DNA from: Bacteroidota bacterium
Lineage (GTDB): Bacteria > Bacteroidota > Bacteroidia > Chitinophagales > Chitinophagaceae
Reading direction: 5' to 3'
Length of the DNA: 12,955 nt
Assembly: GCA_023415275.1 (NCBI GenBank)
Contig: JAEZLJ010000076.1
Span: forward strand, 1 to 12,955
Shown: positions 6,390-11,876 of the stretch, one piece after another
Position numbering within the stretch: the stretch's first letter is position 1
Layout: each line of letters opens with the position of its first letter
The notes under the pieces: generated by a model
The model's database searches: none
What the model saw: the letters and a program-made list of their open reading frames with translations, nothing else
Told to the model about the DNA's origin: nothing
Translations under genes and position numbers: made by a program

Positions 6390-7007
6390 TTAACTATATA
6401 TGCCTTCCTGTATGCGGCCCAAAATATCATTCACCATATTAATGCCTGTCAGCGTTTTTAACAGCAACACAGGCTTCAGATCATTCAAAGCCCTGTTTTC
6501 CCTATTCATCCAGCGCCTTAGTTTTTCTTCATCGCCAAACACTTCCCAGGCATGCTGCATAATTTTAGCTATTTCTATGGCGTGGGAAGAAACCTGCTGA
6601 TCCAGCTTTTCCTTGGGCGTTTTTCTTTCAAGGGTCTTTACCGACATGCCCAACAGCTCTTCAGCCATTACTTTCCTGGTAATGCCCATATGAGCGGTGA
6701 GATCGTCAATAGAGGCCTTGGTAACGCCCTGCGCTCCCCATTCGATCACATCAAAATCCGACTCCACTTTCGATGAGTCAACAGCGTTAGTGCCCAGCCA
6801 GTAACCTATGGTCATCCTGGCATCCTCACCTGGCTGCACCTTTTGATGCCTATCCTTTCCATCAGGAACAGCAGTCAATCGCGCTTTCTTACGTCCCTGC
6901 CCTTGCGACACAGGTTTCCCTGCGCGGTCACTCAAGACCGGTTTCAGGTGCTTCGTTGTCTTTGCAGCACTCATTGTTTTACGGGCAGCACCCACCTTTT
7001 CTTTCAT
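6390..7007 (-). CDS. Xre/MbcA/ParS-type antitoxin with N-terminal extension
   Basis: The antitoxin partner of the RES toxin, expected to block the toxin's active site and repress its own operon. Of 205 residues, an Xre-like helix-turn-helix covers about 97-130 (ITRKVMAEELLGMSVKTLERK region). The C-terminal MbcA/ParS/Xre (DUF2384) domain spans about 141-202, with AWEVFGDEEKLRRWM and the terminal helix LLKTLTGINMVNDIL. The first ~65 residues are basic, low in complexity and outside both domains; typical members are around 120-160 residues. The ATG at 7007 lies only about 7-9 nt from the transcription start expected from the promoter below it, so the transcript would be nearly leaderless. The second ATG (ending at 6974, codon 12) is a fair alternative. 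Confidence 0.88.
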   Translation of the reverse strand: MKEKVGAARKTMSAAKTTKHLKPVLSDRAGKPVSQGQGRKKARLTAVPDGKDRHQKVQPGEDARMTIGYWLGTNAVDSSKVESDFDVIEWGAQGVTKASIDDLTAHMGITRKVMAEELLGMSVKTLERKTPKEKLDQQVSSHAIEIAKIMQHAWEVFGDEEKLRRWMNRENRALNDLKPVLLLKTLTGINMVNDILGRIQEGIYS

Positions 7008-7045
7008 GCGACATTTTTACCAAACTTAACCAATTTTTGTCGCAT
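7006..7045. promoter_or_regulatory. Candidate antitoxin operator (inverted repeat)
   Basis: ATGCGACA (7006-7013) and TGTCGCAT (7038-7045) are perfect 8-bp inverted copies 32 bp apart, about three helical turns. One half overlaps the antitoxin start codon. The other lies between the -33 and -7 boxes. This placement suits autorepression by the antitoxin or toxin-antitoxin complex, the usual control of such operons. Confidence 0.6.
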
Positions 7046-7052
7046 TGCCAAA
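7021..7052 (-). promoter_or_regulatory. Bacteroidota-type promoter of the TA operon
   Basis: On the minus strand TTTG (7049-7052) is followed after exactly 20 nt by TAAGTTTG (7021-7028). This is a full match to the Bacteroidota -33 TTTG and -7 TAnnTTTG consensus at normal spacing. Transcription should start near 7014-7016. It is the best promoter match I found in the window. Confidence 0.7.
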
Positions 7053-7142
7053 CGCAGTAATGAGGAACAAACCAGCTAAAGGATAGGAACCGGCACTGTG
7101 TAACATTTATTAATAATGAAGCAAAAGACCCTTGCAATAAAA

Positions 7143-7169
7143 AAATGAGTACGGACCCAGGTCCTTTCA
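7143..7169 (-). terminator. Possible weak terminator after the NusG-like gene
   Basis: Six bases after the NusG-like stop, the minus strand reads GGACCTGGGTCC (7154-7165), a 12-bp palindrome that could fold with a 4-bp stem and 4-nt loop, followed 7 nt later by a run of seven T. The stem is too short and the T-run too far away for a confident intrinsic terminator. The same segment resembles 4070-4089 ahead of wza, so it may instead be a binding site. Confidence 0.25.
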
Positions 7170-7174
7170 AGGAT

Positions 7175-7699
7175 TTAACTCATGGCATAGCGCAGCGCAG
7201 GCAGCTTGGCAGGCATGGGCGTGGCAGCATTCACCAGCTCCAGCACCGGCAGCTTCACCATAGCTGACAAAGAAACTCCCAGCGAGGGGATCAACAGGGT
7301 TTCCAGTTGGTATTGGTCCAGCGAGGCAATAGAAAGAGGCACAGTTTGTTGTGGGGCATGATTCAATGAAACCCCAGGCTTGTCCATGATGATATCGGTG
7401 TGACTGTTCACAAAATCCATCATAGCCATCATCTCATTTCCAGGAACGGTAGCGGGCTTGCCCAGCCAATAGACCAGGTTCACTACACCTTTTAACTGCC
7501 TGATGGCGGGTAATTGTGAGCTGTCGGCCTTCACAAACACCCAGGAAGGGAACAATGCCCCCGTTGTATGCTTGCGCCTGCCGGGCCTTTCCAGCCTGGT
7601 AAGCGGACAATAATGATCAAGTTGTTGGTCAGCGAGGCGACCGGCTACCTTGGTTTCCCATCCATGCCGGGTATAGAGAACGTACCACTGGGGGTTCAT
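7175..7699 (-). CDS. NusG-like (UpxY/RfaH-type) transcription regulator
   Basis: A specialised NusG paralogue of 174 residues. In Bacteroides such UpxY proteins let RNA polymerase read through long capsule operons by acting in their leaders. The N-terminal NGN domain is clear: WYVLYTRHGWETKVAGRL (5-22), then the aromatic-rich core ALFPSWVFVKAD (48-59), GVVNLVYWLGKPATVP (71-86) and the EMMAMMDFV helix (89-97). The C-terminal half (about 105-174) lacks a recognisable KOW motif and ends in a short hydrophobic tail. It is encoded upstream of and parallel to wza, and shares a 20-bp promoter-region motif with it, so the EPS operon is its likely target. A weak promoter-like pair (TTTG 7800-7803, TATTAAAG 7772-7779) lies upstream. 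It could also act on an operon outside the window. Confidence 0.85.
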   Translation of the reverse strand: MNPQWYVLYTRHGWETKVAGRLADQQLDHYCPLTRLERPGRRKHTTGALFPSWVFVKADSSQLPAIRQLKGVVNLVYWLGKPATVPGNEMMAMMDFVNSHTDIIMDKPGVSLNHAPQQTVPLSIASLDQYQLETLLIPSLGVSLSAMVKLPVLELVNAATPMPAKLPALRYAMS

Positions 7700-7815
7700 A
7701 AGCGTCAGTTTAGTTTCGGTTGATCAAGGAATGGGACGTGGTAAAGGCGAAGCCTGTGGTTTCAACGGCTTCTTTAATATGGCAATAAAATTACATACTC
7801 AAATTTTTAAATACC

Positions 7816-7835
7816 TGTTCATTATTGTTCAGAAG
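7816..7835. promoter_or_regulatory. Shared motif upstream of the NusG-like gene: TGTTCA direct repeat
   Basis: Reads TGTTCATTATTGTTCAGAAG, identical to 4176-4195 upstream of wza except at one base. The two TGTTCA half-sites are 10 bp apart. It lies about 117 bp from the NusG-like start codon and just outside the promoter-like pair, as expected for an activator or repressor site. Confidence 0.45.
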
Positions 7836-7845
7836 AGGGGAGAGC

Positions 7846-7876
7846 AATGGAAAATGAAAAATGGAAAATGGAAAAA
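7846..7876 (+). repeat. AATGGAAAATG tandem block, short
   Basis: Imperfect tandem copies of AAAATGG/AAAATGA. The same block is longer at 8365-8424 and appears in reverse complement at 9669-9698. Confidence 0.6.
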
Positions 7877-7920
7877 CCTTAGGTGGCAGTACCTTTTGCC
7901 CTCTATTACTTCGCCCTCAC

Positions 7921-7949
7921 GCAGTTCCAGGTGTCTCCTTCGTCGACAG
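7921..7949 (+). repeat. Decayed copy of the ATGTC/GACAT hairpin arm
   Basis: Matches the left arm of the GIY-YIG-associated element (GCAGTTCCAG, then TCTCCTTCGTCGACA), but the outer stem bases are changed so only TGTC/GACA can pair. It has no right-hand partner. It looks like an isolated, decaying copy about 2.1 kb from the array. Confidence 0.6.
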
Positions 7950-8067
7950 TAACTCACTTATTTTCAATCCAGCCAGGTTTGCCGGAGGGGAACAAGGACC
8001 GGCTTTTACAAATGAATTGATTGCAAATGATCTTCGAATCAACTGGCAATGCTTTCACTCCTTTACC

Positions 8068-8084
8068 ATGTCCCGTAGGGACAT
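8068..8084. repeat. CCGTAGG-core hairpin, AT version
   Basis: ATGTCCC (8068-8074) and GGGACAT (8078-8084) form a perfect 7-bp stem around GTA. It shares the core CCGTAGG with the hairpin at 8122. No T-run follows, so it is not a typical terminator. Confidence 0.55.
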
Positions 8085-8121
8085 ATTGTTGGTAGTAGTA
8101 GAAAAAGAAGAGAGCTTTATA

Positions 8122-8138
8122 GCGTGCCGTAGGTACGC
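8122..8138. repeat. CCGTAGG-core hairpin, GC version
   Basis: GCGTGCC (8122-8128) pairs with GGTACGC (8132-8138) around GTA, with one G-T wobble. Compared with the hairpin at 8068, the two outer base pairs have changed from A-T and T-A to G-C and C-G on both arms, so pairing is kept while the sequence differs. Confidence 0.55.
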
Positions 8139-8315
8139 CTCGTGGGTTATTTCGATAACAAACAAAATGCAGAATGGTTAACCGGTAGTATAAATGAGTA
8201 ACCTACTCTTCAAATCTATTCAATTAAACAAACCTTATGCTTCCAATCACCTCAGGGTCGCCGCCTGGCTGCTAAGGCCAGTGCACAATGGCAGACCCCG
8301 GGCGGACAGCCAGGA

Positions 8316-8459
<144 letters not shown>

Positions 8460-8527
8460 AGAAACCCCCCTAAACTCATAGAGGTATAGGAATGTCTGCA
8501 ATAAATATTACTCTTCGAACTAAAAAA

Positions 8528-8556
8528 CCATAAACAAAAAACCAAAAACCAGAAAC
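8528..8556. repeat. CCATAAAC/ACCAAAAACC block
   Basis: A short block of AACCAAAAAC-type copies ending just before the stop of the 200-aa gene. It is the reverse complement of the GTTTATGG/TTTCTGGTTTTT block at about 4425-4460 and resembles 655-690. Confidence 0.5.
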
Positions 8557-8560
8557 TTGC

Positions 8561-9163
8561 CTATGCTGCATGCTTGAGAAGGAACAATGGTACCAGGTAA
8601 TTAGGCGGAAACTCCCCTTCAAACCTGATGGTCCAGTCATAATCCTCCATATAGAGCTCTAAGAACTCTATATCCTCTTCTGATAAGGGTTTAGATACCT
8701 TGATATCAAGTTTGTTCTTAAGCTTCTTTACCTTCTCTTTCTTTGGCTCATTGAGCCTGGTAGCTAGTTCTTGATCAAAAGAGTGCAGCAATAAATCAAG
8801 CTGCTCGCGGGAAAGGGATATGCGCTGCTGCTCTTCCAGGAAGTTGAATAAAGCTCTGAAAACCTCTTTCTTTTCCATGCCCTGCTTTAGGCATATCAGT
8901 GATAGTGTCCTTACCTGTTTGAACAAATGCGTATATCTTCTCTTTACGCTTACAAATCGGTATAGTATGGAAGACATGATATTACCCTGCTTAAATCTTT
9001 CAGCACTCCTCCTGCTACCTTCAAAGGCGGGATCATTCCAAAAGCGTTTAGTGTCCACTCCAGGTAATAACCTGGCTAAATACCCATCCAGTTCACTATA
9101 GTAAAAGTTCACATTGTCATCTACTGTGCCTACTGCCTTTATATGTCCTACTTGCTTTGCCAT
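8561..9163 (-). CDS. 200-aa protein of unknown function (GYLAR/NDPAF family)
   Basis: I do not know its function. The first ~75 residues follow a pattern I remember from many small hypothetical proteins of Bacteroidota: MAKQ-G-I near the start, VNFYY (18-22), GYLAR (27-31), then GVDTKRFWNDPAFEGSRRS (35-53), and a basic stretch ending VSVKRR (71-76). The middle (about 77-135) looks helical. A lysine-rich linker follows (140-156, KKEKVKKLKNKL), then an acidic part (160-176) and a short hydrophobic end. There are no membrane segments, signal peptide or cysteine pairs. The gene stands alone, bracketed by inverted composite repeats, with a phased TGRCCG array 60-105 bp upstream of its ATG. The intact frame and family-like N-terminus make it a real gene. 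A mobile or accessory origin is inference. Confidence 0.75.
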   Translation of the reverse strand: MAKQVGHIKAVGTVDDNVNFYYSELDGYLARLLPGVDTKRFWNDPAFEGSRRSAERFKQGNIMSSILYRFVSVKRRYTHLFKQVRTLSLICLKQGMEKKEVFRALFNFLEEQQRISLSREQLDLLLHSFDQELATRLNEPKKEKVKKLKNKLDIKVSKPLSEEDIEFLELYMEDYDWTIRFEGEFPPNYLVPLFLLKHAA

Positions 9164-9222
9164 ATGATATTGGATTTATTTACCTGCAAGATGATTTAAT
9201 CTATCCGCTCAATCAAACACCA

Positions 9223-9267
9223 TGGCCGATTATGGCCGATTTGGCCGGAAATGACCGCTTTTGGCCG
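9223..9267. promoter_or_regulatory. Five-copy TGRCCG array, ~10-bp phased
   Basis: TGGCCG begins at 9223, 9233, 9242 and 9262, and TGACCG at 9252, so the steps are 10, 9, 10 and 10 bp. All five copies would lie on the same face of the helix. The array lies 60-105 bp upstream of the 200-aa gene's start codon. Such phased direct repeats are typical of operators or iteron-like sites bound cooperatively; the protein is unknown. Confidence 0.55.
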
Positions 9268-9275
9268 GGAGGGTT

Positions 9276-9318
9276 AGTCGGGAGTCTGTAGTCGGAAGTC
9301 GGGAGTCAGGAGTTGGGG
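9276..9318 (+). repeat. AGTCGGGAGTC block
   Basis: Degenerate copies of AGTCGGGAGTC/AGTCGGAAGTC, like 4392-4419 in the same sense and 390-424 in reverse complement. It directly follows the TGRCCG array. Confidence 0.55.
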
Positions 9319-9628
9319 GACATAGATGTACCGTGTAGGCAAAGGGCAGTCAACTAGCTATTAACTTCCTATTTACGCTATACTTAGTGCGTGATCACCA
9401 CGCAGTATCTATACCGCTACTATACCGCAGGTAGGGGGTAGATAGGAAGGAAATAGGGTGTTGCTATTGAGGAAGTGGTAAACAGCATGCTACCAGGTAG
9501 CAGCAAGTTCTGCCGGATACCAACTTGGTAACCACCAGTCGTTCCGAGGGCACGCCATGGAAGGCAATATTTTATGCTACCGGCAAAGTGATCCTAACAA
9601 AACACGTTAAAGACAAACATGCTCATCC
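9319..9628. other. Intergenic stretch with several small palindromes
   Basis: No gene found. Notable structure: TGCGTG-ATCAC-CACGCA (9388-9404), a direct repeat CTATACCGC about 11 bp apart (near 9409-9428), GCTACC-A-GGTAGC (9489-9501) and TACCAA-C-TTGGTA (9518-9530). The density of short palindromes is higher than in the other repeat regions. It might be a structured RNA or a binding region, but I cannot assign it. Confidence 0.4.
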
Positions 9629-9737
9629 CCTGTCAACCTGTCAACCCCTCAACTTGTCAACCTCTCTTCCATTTTACATTTTACATTTTTCATTTTCCAC
9701 TCCCTCCTTTTTTAATTTTTACTTTTGACTTTTGCCT
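9629..9737 (-). repeat. Three-block composite repeat, right arm (inverted)
   Basis: Reverse complement of the composite at 8316-8459: TCAACCTG-type (9629-9664), CATTTTAC/CATTTTTC-type (9669-9698) and TTTTTACTTTTGACTTTTGC-type (9708-9737). The order of the blocks is mirrored, as in an inverted repeat. A TACTTTTG at 9720-9727 fits the -7 promoter consensus 50 bp before the next gene but has no -33 partner. Confidence 0.6.
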
Positions 9738-9777
9738 TCTTCTCCGTCCCGGGAATGCTATTTGAATACCTGGCTAT

Positions 9778-9963
9778 ATGAACGAACATTCAAACTTTGA
9801 TTTCATTTCACTGGAAAGAAAGGAACTGCATTGCGAGGAATGCGGCTGGAGCGGCCGGGGATACGAAACAGATAAAGGCTTTGAATACCTGCCCCAGGCT
9901 ATAGAGATCTATTGCCCTGTTTGCGGCAATTTCTTTGGCGAAGTATTAAAAGAGAAAGAATAA
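9778..9963 (+). CDS. Small zinc-ribbon protein
   Basis: A 61-residue protein with two CxxC pairs, C19-E-E-C22 and C46-P-V-C49, each followed by Gly, the arrangement of a single zinc ribbon. Between them lie G23-W24-S25-G26 and a charged stretch. There is no membrane segment or signal peptide. The function is unknown; tiny zinc ribbons like this often bind nucleic acid or another protein. The ATG at 9778 is the only good start and there is no clear Shine-Dalgarno. It converges with the response regulator gene, with 9 bp between the stop codons and no terminator in between, so the two transcripts probably overlap. Its short length keeps my confidence below that of its neighbours, but the paired cysteines argue for a real gene. 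Confidence 0.7.
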   Translation: MNEHSNFDFISLERKELHCEECGWSGRGYETDKGFEYLPQAIEIYCPVCGNFFGEVLKEKE

Positions 9964-9972
9964 CCACAGGGT

Positions 9973-10695
9973 TTACTGTATCATTTTATGACGGATGATC
10001 TCCATGAGGTCGGGCTTGTAGCTGTCGCCGATCAGGATCTCCGCGGTAACACCTTCCAGCTTTACCATATTACCTTCAATGCCCGAGATGCGCGAGATGG
10101 GGATGATGAATGATTTATGCACACGGATGAATAAAGGTGAAGGCAGCCTTTCTTCTATCTCCTTCATGCTGGTGTACACCAGCGTTTTTTGACCGCCGCG
10201 GTAGATAGCCACATAATTCTTCATGCCTTCTATGTAATCAATATCGGCCAGGTTGATCTTCAGCAGCTTGCCTTTTGATTCCGTCTTCACAAATATGTAA
10301 TCATCTTCTGCTGCCAGCGGCACCGTTGCCAGGTCCTCTTCGCCAAGATCCTTTACCGCTTTTTGAACAGCCGCCAGGAAACGGGGCAGGCGGATGGGCT
10401 TCAACAGGTAGTCCACCACATCCAGCTCATAGCTTTCCAGGGCAAACTCACTGTAGGCGGTAGTGAGTATCACCTTGGCCTGGCCGTTCAATGCCTTGAT
10501 GAAATCGATACCTGACAGTTCAGGCATTTGTATATCGAGAAAAACAAGATCAGCTTTTTGCGTGGTTACCAGTTGCAGTGCCTCGATGGGATTGGTGGTA
10601 CTACCTACCAAATTTAATTGCGGGGTTTGCGACACATAATGGGTCAGGATGTCTATGGCATGTTGTTCATCGTCTACTATGAGGCAGTTGATCAT
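9973..10695 (-). CDS. LytTR-family response regulator
   Basis: The DNA-binding response regulator of the adjacent LytS-type kinase (240 residues). The receiver domain (1-118) has the acidic pair D8-D9, phosphoacceptor D54 in VFLDIQMP (51-58), T79, and K99 in YLLKP (96-100), so all key residues are present. A LytTR DNA-binding domain follows (about 130-235), with LLKINLADIDYIEG (144-157), KNYVAIY, and FIRVHKSFIIPISRI (189-203). Such proteins bind paired direct repeats in promoters. The ATG overlaps the kinase stop by four bases (ATGA), so translation is likely coupled. The target genes are not evident. One candidate site is the TTAAATTTCA direct repeat upstream of the kinase, and the TGTTCA direct repeats upstream of the EPS genes are another. 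Confidence 0.93.
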   Translation of the reverse strand: MINCLIVDDEQHAIDILTHYVSQTPQLNLVGSTTNPIEALQLVTTQKADLVFLDIQMPELSGIDFIKALNGQAKVILTTAYSEFALESYELDVVDYLLKPIRLPRFLAAVQKAVKDLGEEDLATVPLAAEDDYIFVKTESKGKLLKINLADIDYIEGMKNYVAIYRGGQKTLVYTSMKEIEERLPSPLFIRVHKSFIIPISRISGIEGNMVKLEGVTAEILIGDSYKPDLMEIIRHKMIQ

Positions 10696-11762
10696 AACTG
10701 GTTGATGGTTAGTTCCGTGGTATATATCTCGGCTTCGTCCCTGATGCGAAGCTCGTAATGGCTATTGTATGCAAGGTCGAGACGTTTTTTGATATTATCT
10801 AATCCAATTCCTGTTGACAATTCCTTAGGTCCTGTTTTCTTTTTGTTCTGGCAATAGAAATACAGGCTATCATGGTCTACTTTAAGTTTGATGACAATAG
10901 GATGCTCCGCGCTTTTCAGGTCGCCATGCTTGAATGCATTCTCTACCAGTGTAATGAGGATAAAGGGAATGATCTGGGCCCCGTTTACCACACCTTCCAC
11001 ATCGAAGTGCACTTTCAGGTTATTACTGAACCGAAGCTGGTTGATCTTGATGACATTACGTACGTGCTCTATCTCGTCTTTCAGCGGCGCCTTTCCATCT
11101 TTGGCATTGCCCTCGCTCAGGGCATAGCGCATGATATCGCTAAGGGTAAGGATGCCTTCCGAAAGTTCTGTAGAATAGGGCAGTGATTTGGCATACAGGA
11201 AGTTCAGGGTATTGTGCAGGAAATGAGGATTGATCTGTGCTTTCAGGAAGTTGAAATTGGCCTGCGACTTTTCTATTTCCAGCTGCAGCTTTTGTGCTTC
11301 CAACACCTTGTGCTGCTTTTGCTGATCGCGCAGGTTGGTGAGGTAGGCTATCAGCAGCGAAACCCCCAGGAAGAATATGGTATTGATGGAAATGCCAAAG
11401 ACCACCAGGGCAGCCGTTGCATCATTTTCGCCTGTAGATTCAGGAAACAGGTAATGGGAAGCAATATGGTAGGCAAAGCTGAAAAGTACTAAGATCACAG
11501 AAAACCTGACGAAGTGGATCAGCTTCTTTTTTAAAGTAATCAGGTGGTAATAGTAGTTGATGCTGGCGTAGTAAAAGACCGTGGCGAACATGACGCTCAG
11601 CACTGTTTTCACCGCTATTCTCCATGTAAAGATGGAAGAAAGCTTATTGGCCTCTTTAGGTATCAGTGAAACTGCCAGGATGCCTATCAACCCGAAAACC
11701 GTGTACAGGCCAACCACCACCCAGAATATCTTCCAGAAACTATATCGTTTTTCAAACTTCAT
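10692..11762 (-). CDS. LytS-type sensor histidine kinase
   Basis: A membrane sensor kinase of the His_kinase (PF06580) type that should phosphorylate the LytTR regulator encoded next to it. I start it at the ATG ending at 11762 (356 residues); the frame also has a TTG five codons upstream (11775-11777), which I think is not used. Four membrane segments lie at about 11-33, 47-70, 81-104 and 117-141, with no large extracytoplasmic domain, so the signal is probably sensed within or near the membrane. A short coiled coil (145-170) leads to the H-box QINPHFLHNTLN with His180. The N-box is LVENAFKHG (272-280) and the G-box GIGLDNIKKRL (318-328). The short GHKL-type ATPase domain ends at the C-terminus. 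All catalytic motifs are intact. Confidence 0.93.
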   Translation of the reverse strand: MKFEKRYSFWKIFWVVVGLYTVFGLIGILAVSLIPKEANKLSSIFTWRIAVKTVLSVMFATVFYYASINYYYHLITLKKKLIHFVRFSVILVLFSFAYHIASHYLFPESTGENDATAALVVFGISINTIFFLGVSLLIAYLTNLRDQQKQHKVLEAQKLQLEIEKSQANFNFLKAQINPHFLHNTLNFLYAKSLPYSTELSEGILTLSDIMRYALSEGNAKDGKAPLKDEIEHVRNVIKINQLRFSNNLKVHFDVEGVVNGAQIIPFILITLVENAFKHGDLKSAEHPIVIKLKVDHDSLYFYCQNKKKTGPKELSTGIGLDNIKKRLDLAYNSHYELRIRDEAEIYTTELTINQL

Positions 11763-11795
11763 GTTTATGATTTTCAAAAGGGACAGGTCAGCGAT

Positions 11796-11818
11796 TTAAA
11801 TTTCAGCATTAAATTTCA
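11796..11818. promoter_or_regulatory. Direct repeat upstream of the kinase gene
   Basis: TTAAATTTCA occurs twice (11796-11805 and 11809-11818), perfect 10-bp copies 13 bp apart, 34-56 bp upstream of the kinase ATG. It lies in the only space available for that operon's promoter, between the start codon and the upstream gene's terminator. LytTR regulators bind paired direct repeats, so autoregulation is possible. Confidence 0.4.
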
Positions 11819-11832
11819 CATTTCATAAAAAG

Positions 11833-11860
11833 GCAAAAGGAGGCATACACCTCCTTTTGC
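11833..11860 (-). terminator. Intrinsic terminator of the beta-barrel gene
   Basis: GCAAAAGGAGG (11833-11843) and its perfect reverse complement (11850-11860) form an 11-bp stem with a 6-nt loop. On the minus strand it is followed by CTTTTTATG. It begins 16 bases after the stop of the outer-membrane gene, the expected place, and isolates the kinase-regulator operon from that transcript. Confidence 0.85.
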
Positions 11861-11876
11861 GATCATTATTTATTTA

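Noticed and set aside
6979..7170. 63-codon minus-strand frame ahead of the antitoxin
   Set aside because: It covers the antitoxin promoter and inverted repeat and overlaps the antitoxin in another frame. It has no domain and is best read as the regulatory gap.
7861..8181. 106-codon plus-strand open frame
   Set aside because: It starts in the AATGGAAAATG block and runs through a decayed hairpin arm and both CCGTAGG hairpins. About 100 bp in the middle is not repetitive but resembles no family I know.
9525..9728. 67-codon plus-strand open frame
   Set aside because: Its second half translates the TCAACCTG and CATTTTAC blocks. No conserved motif.
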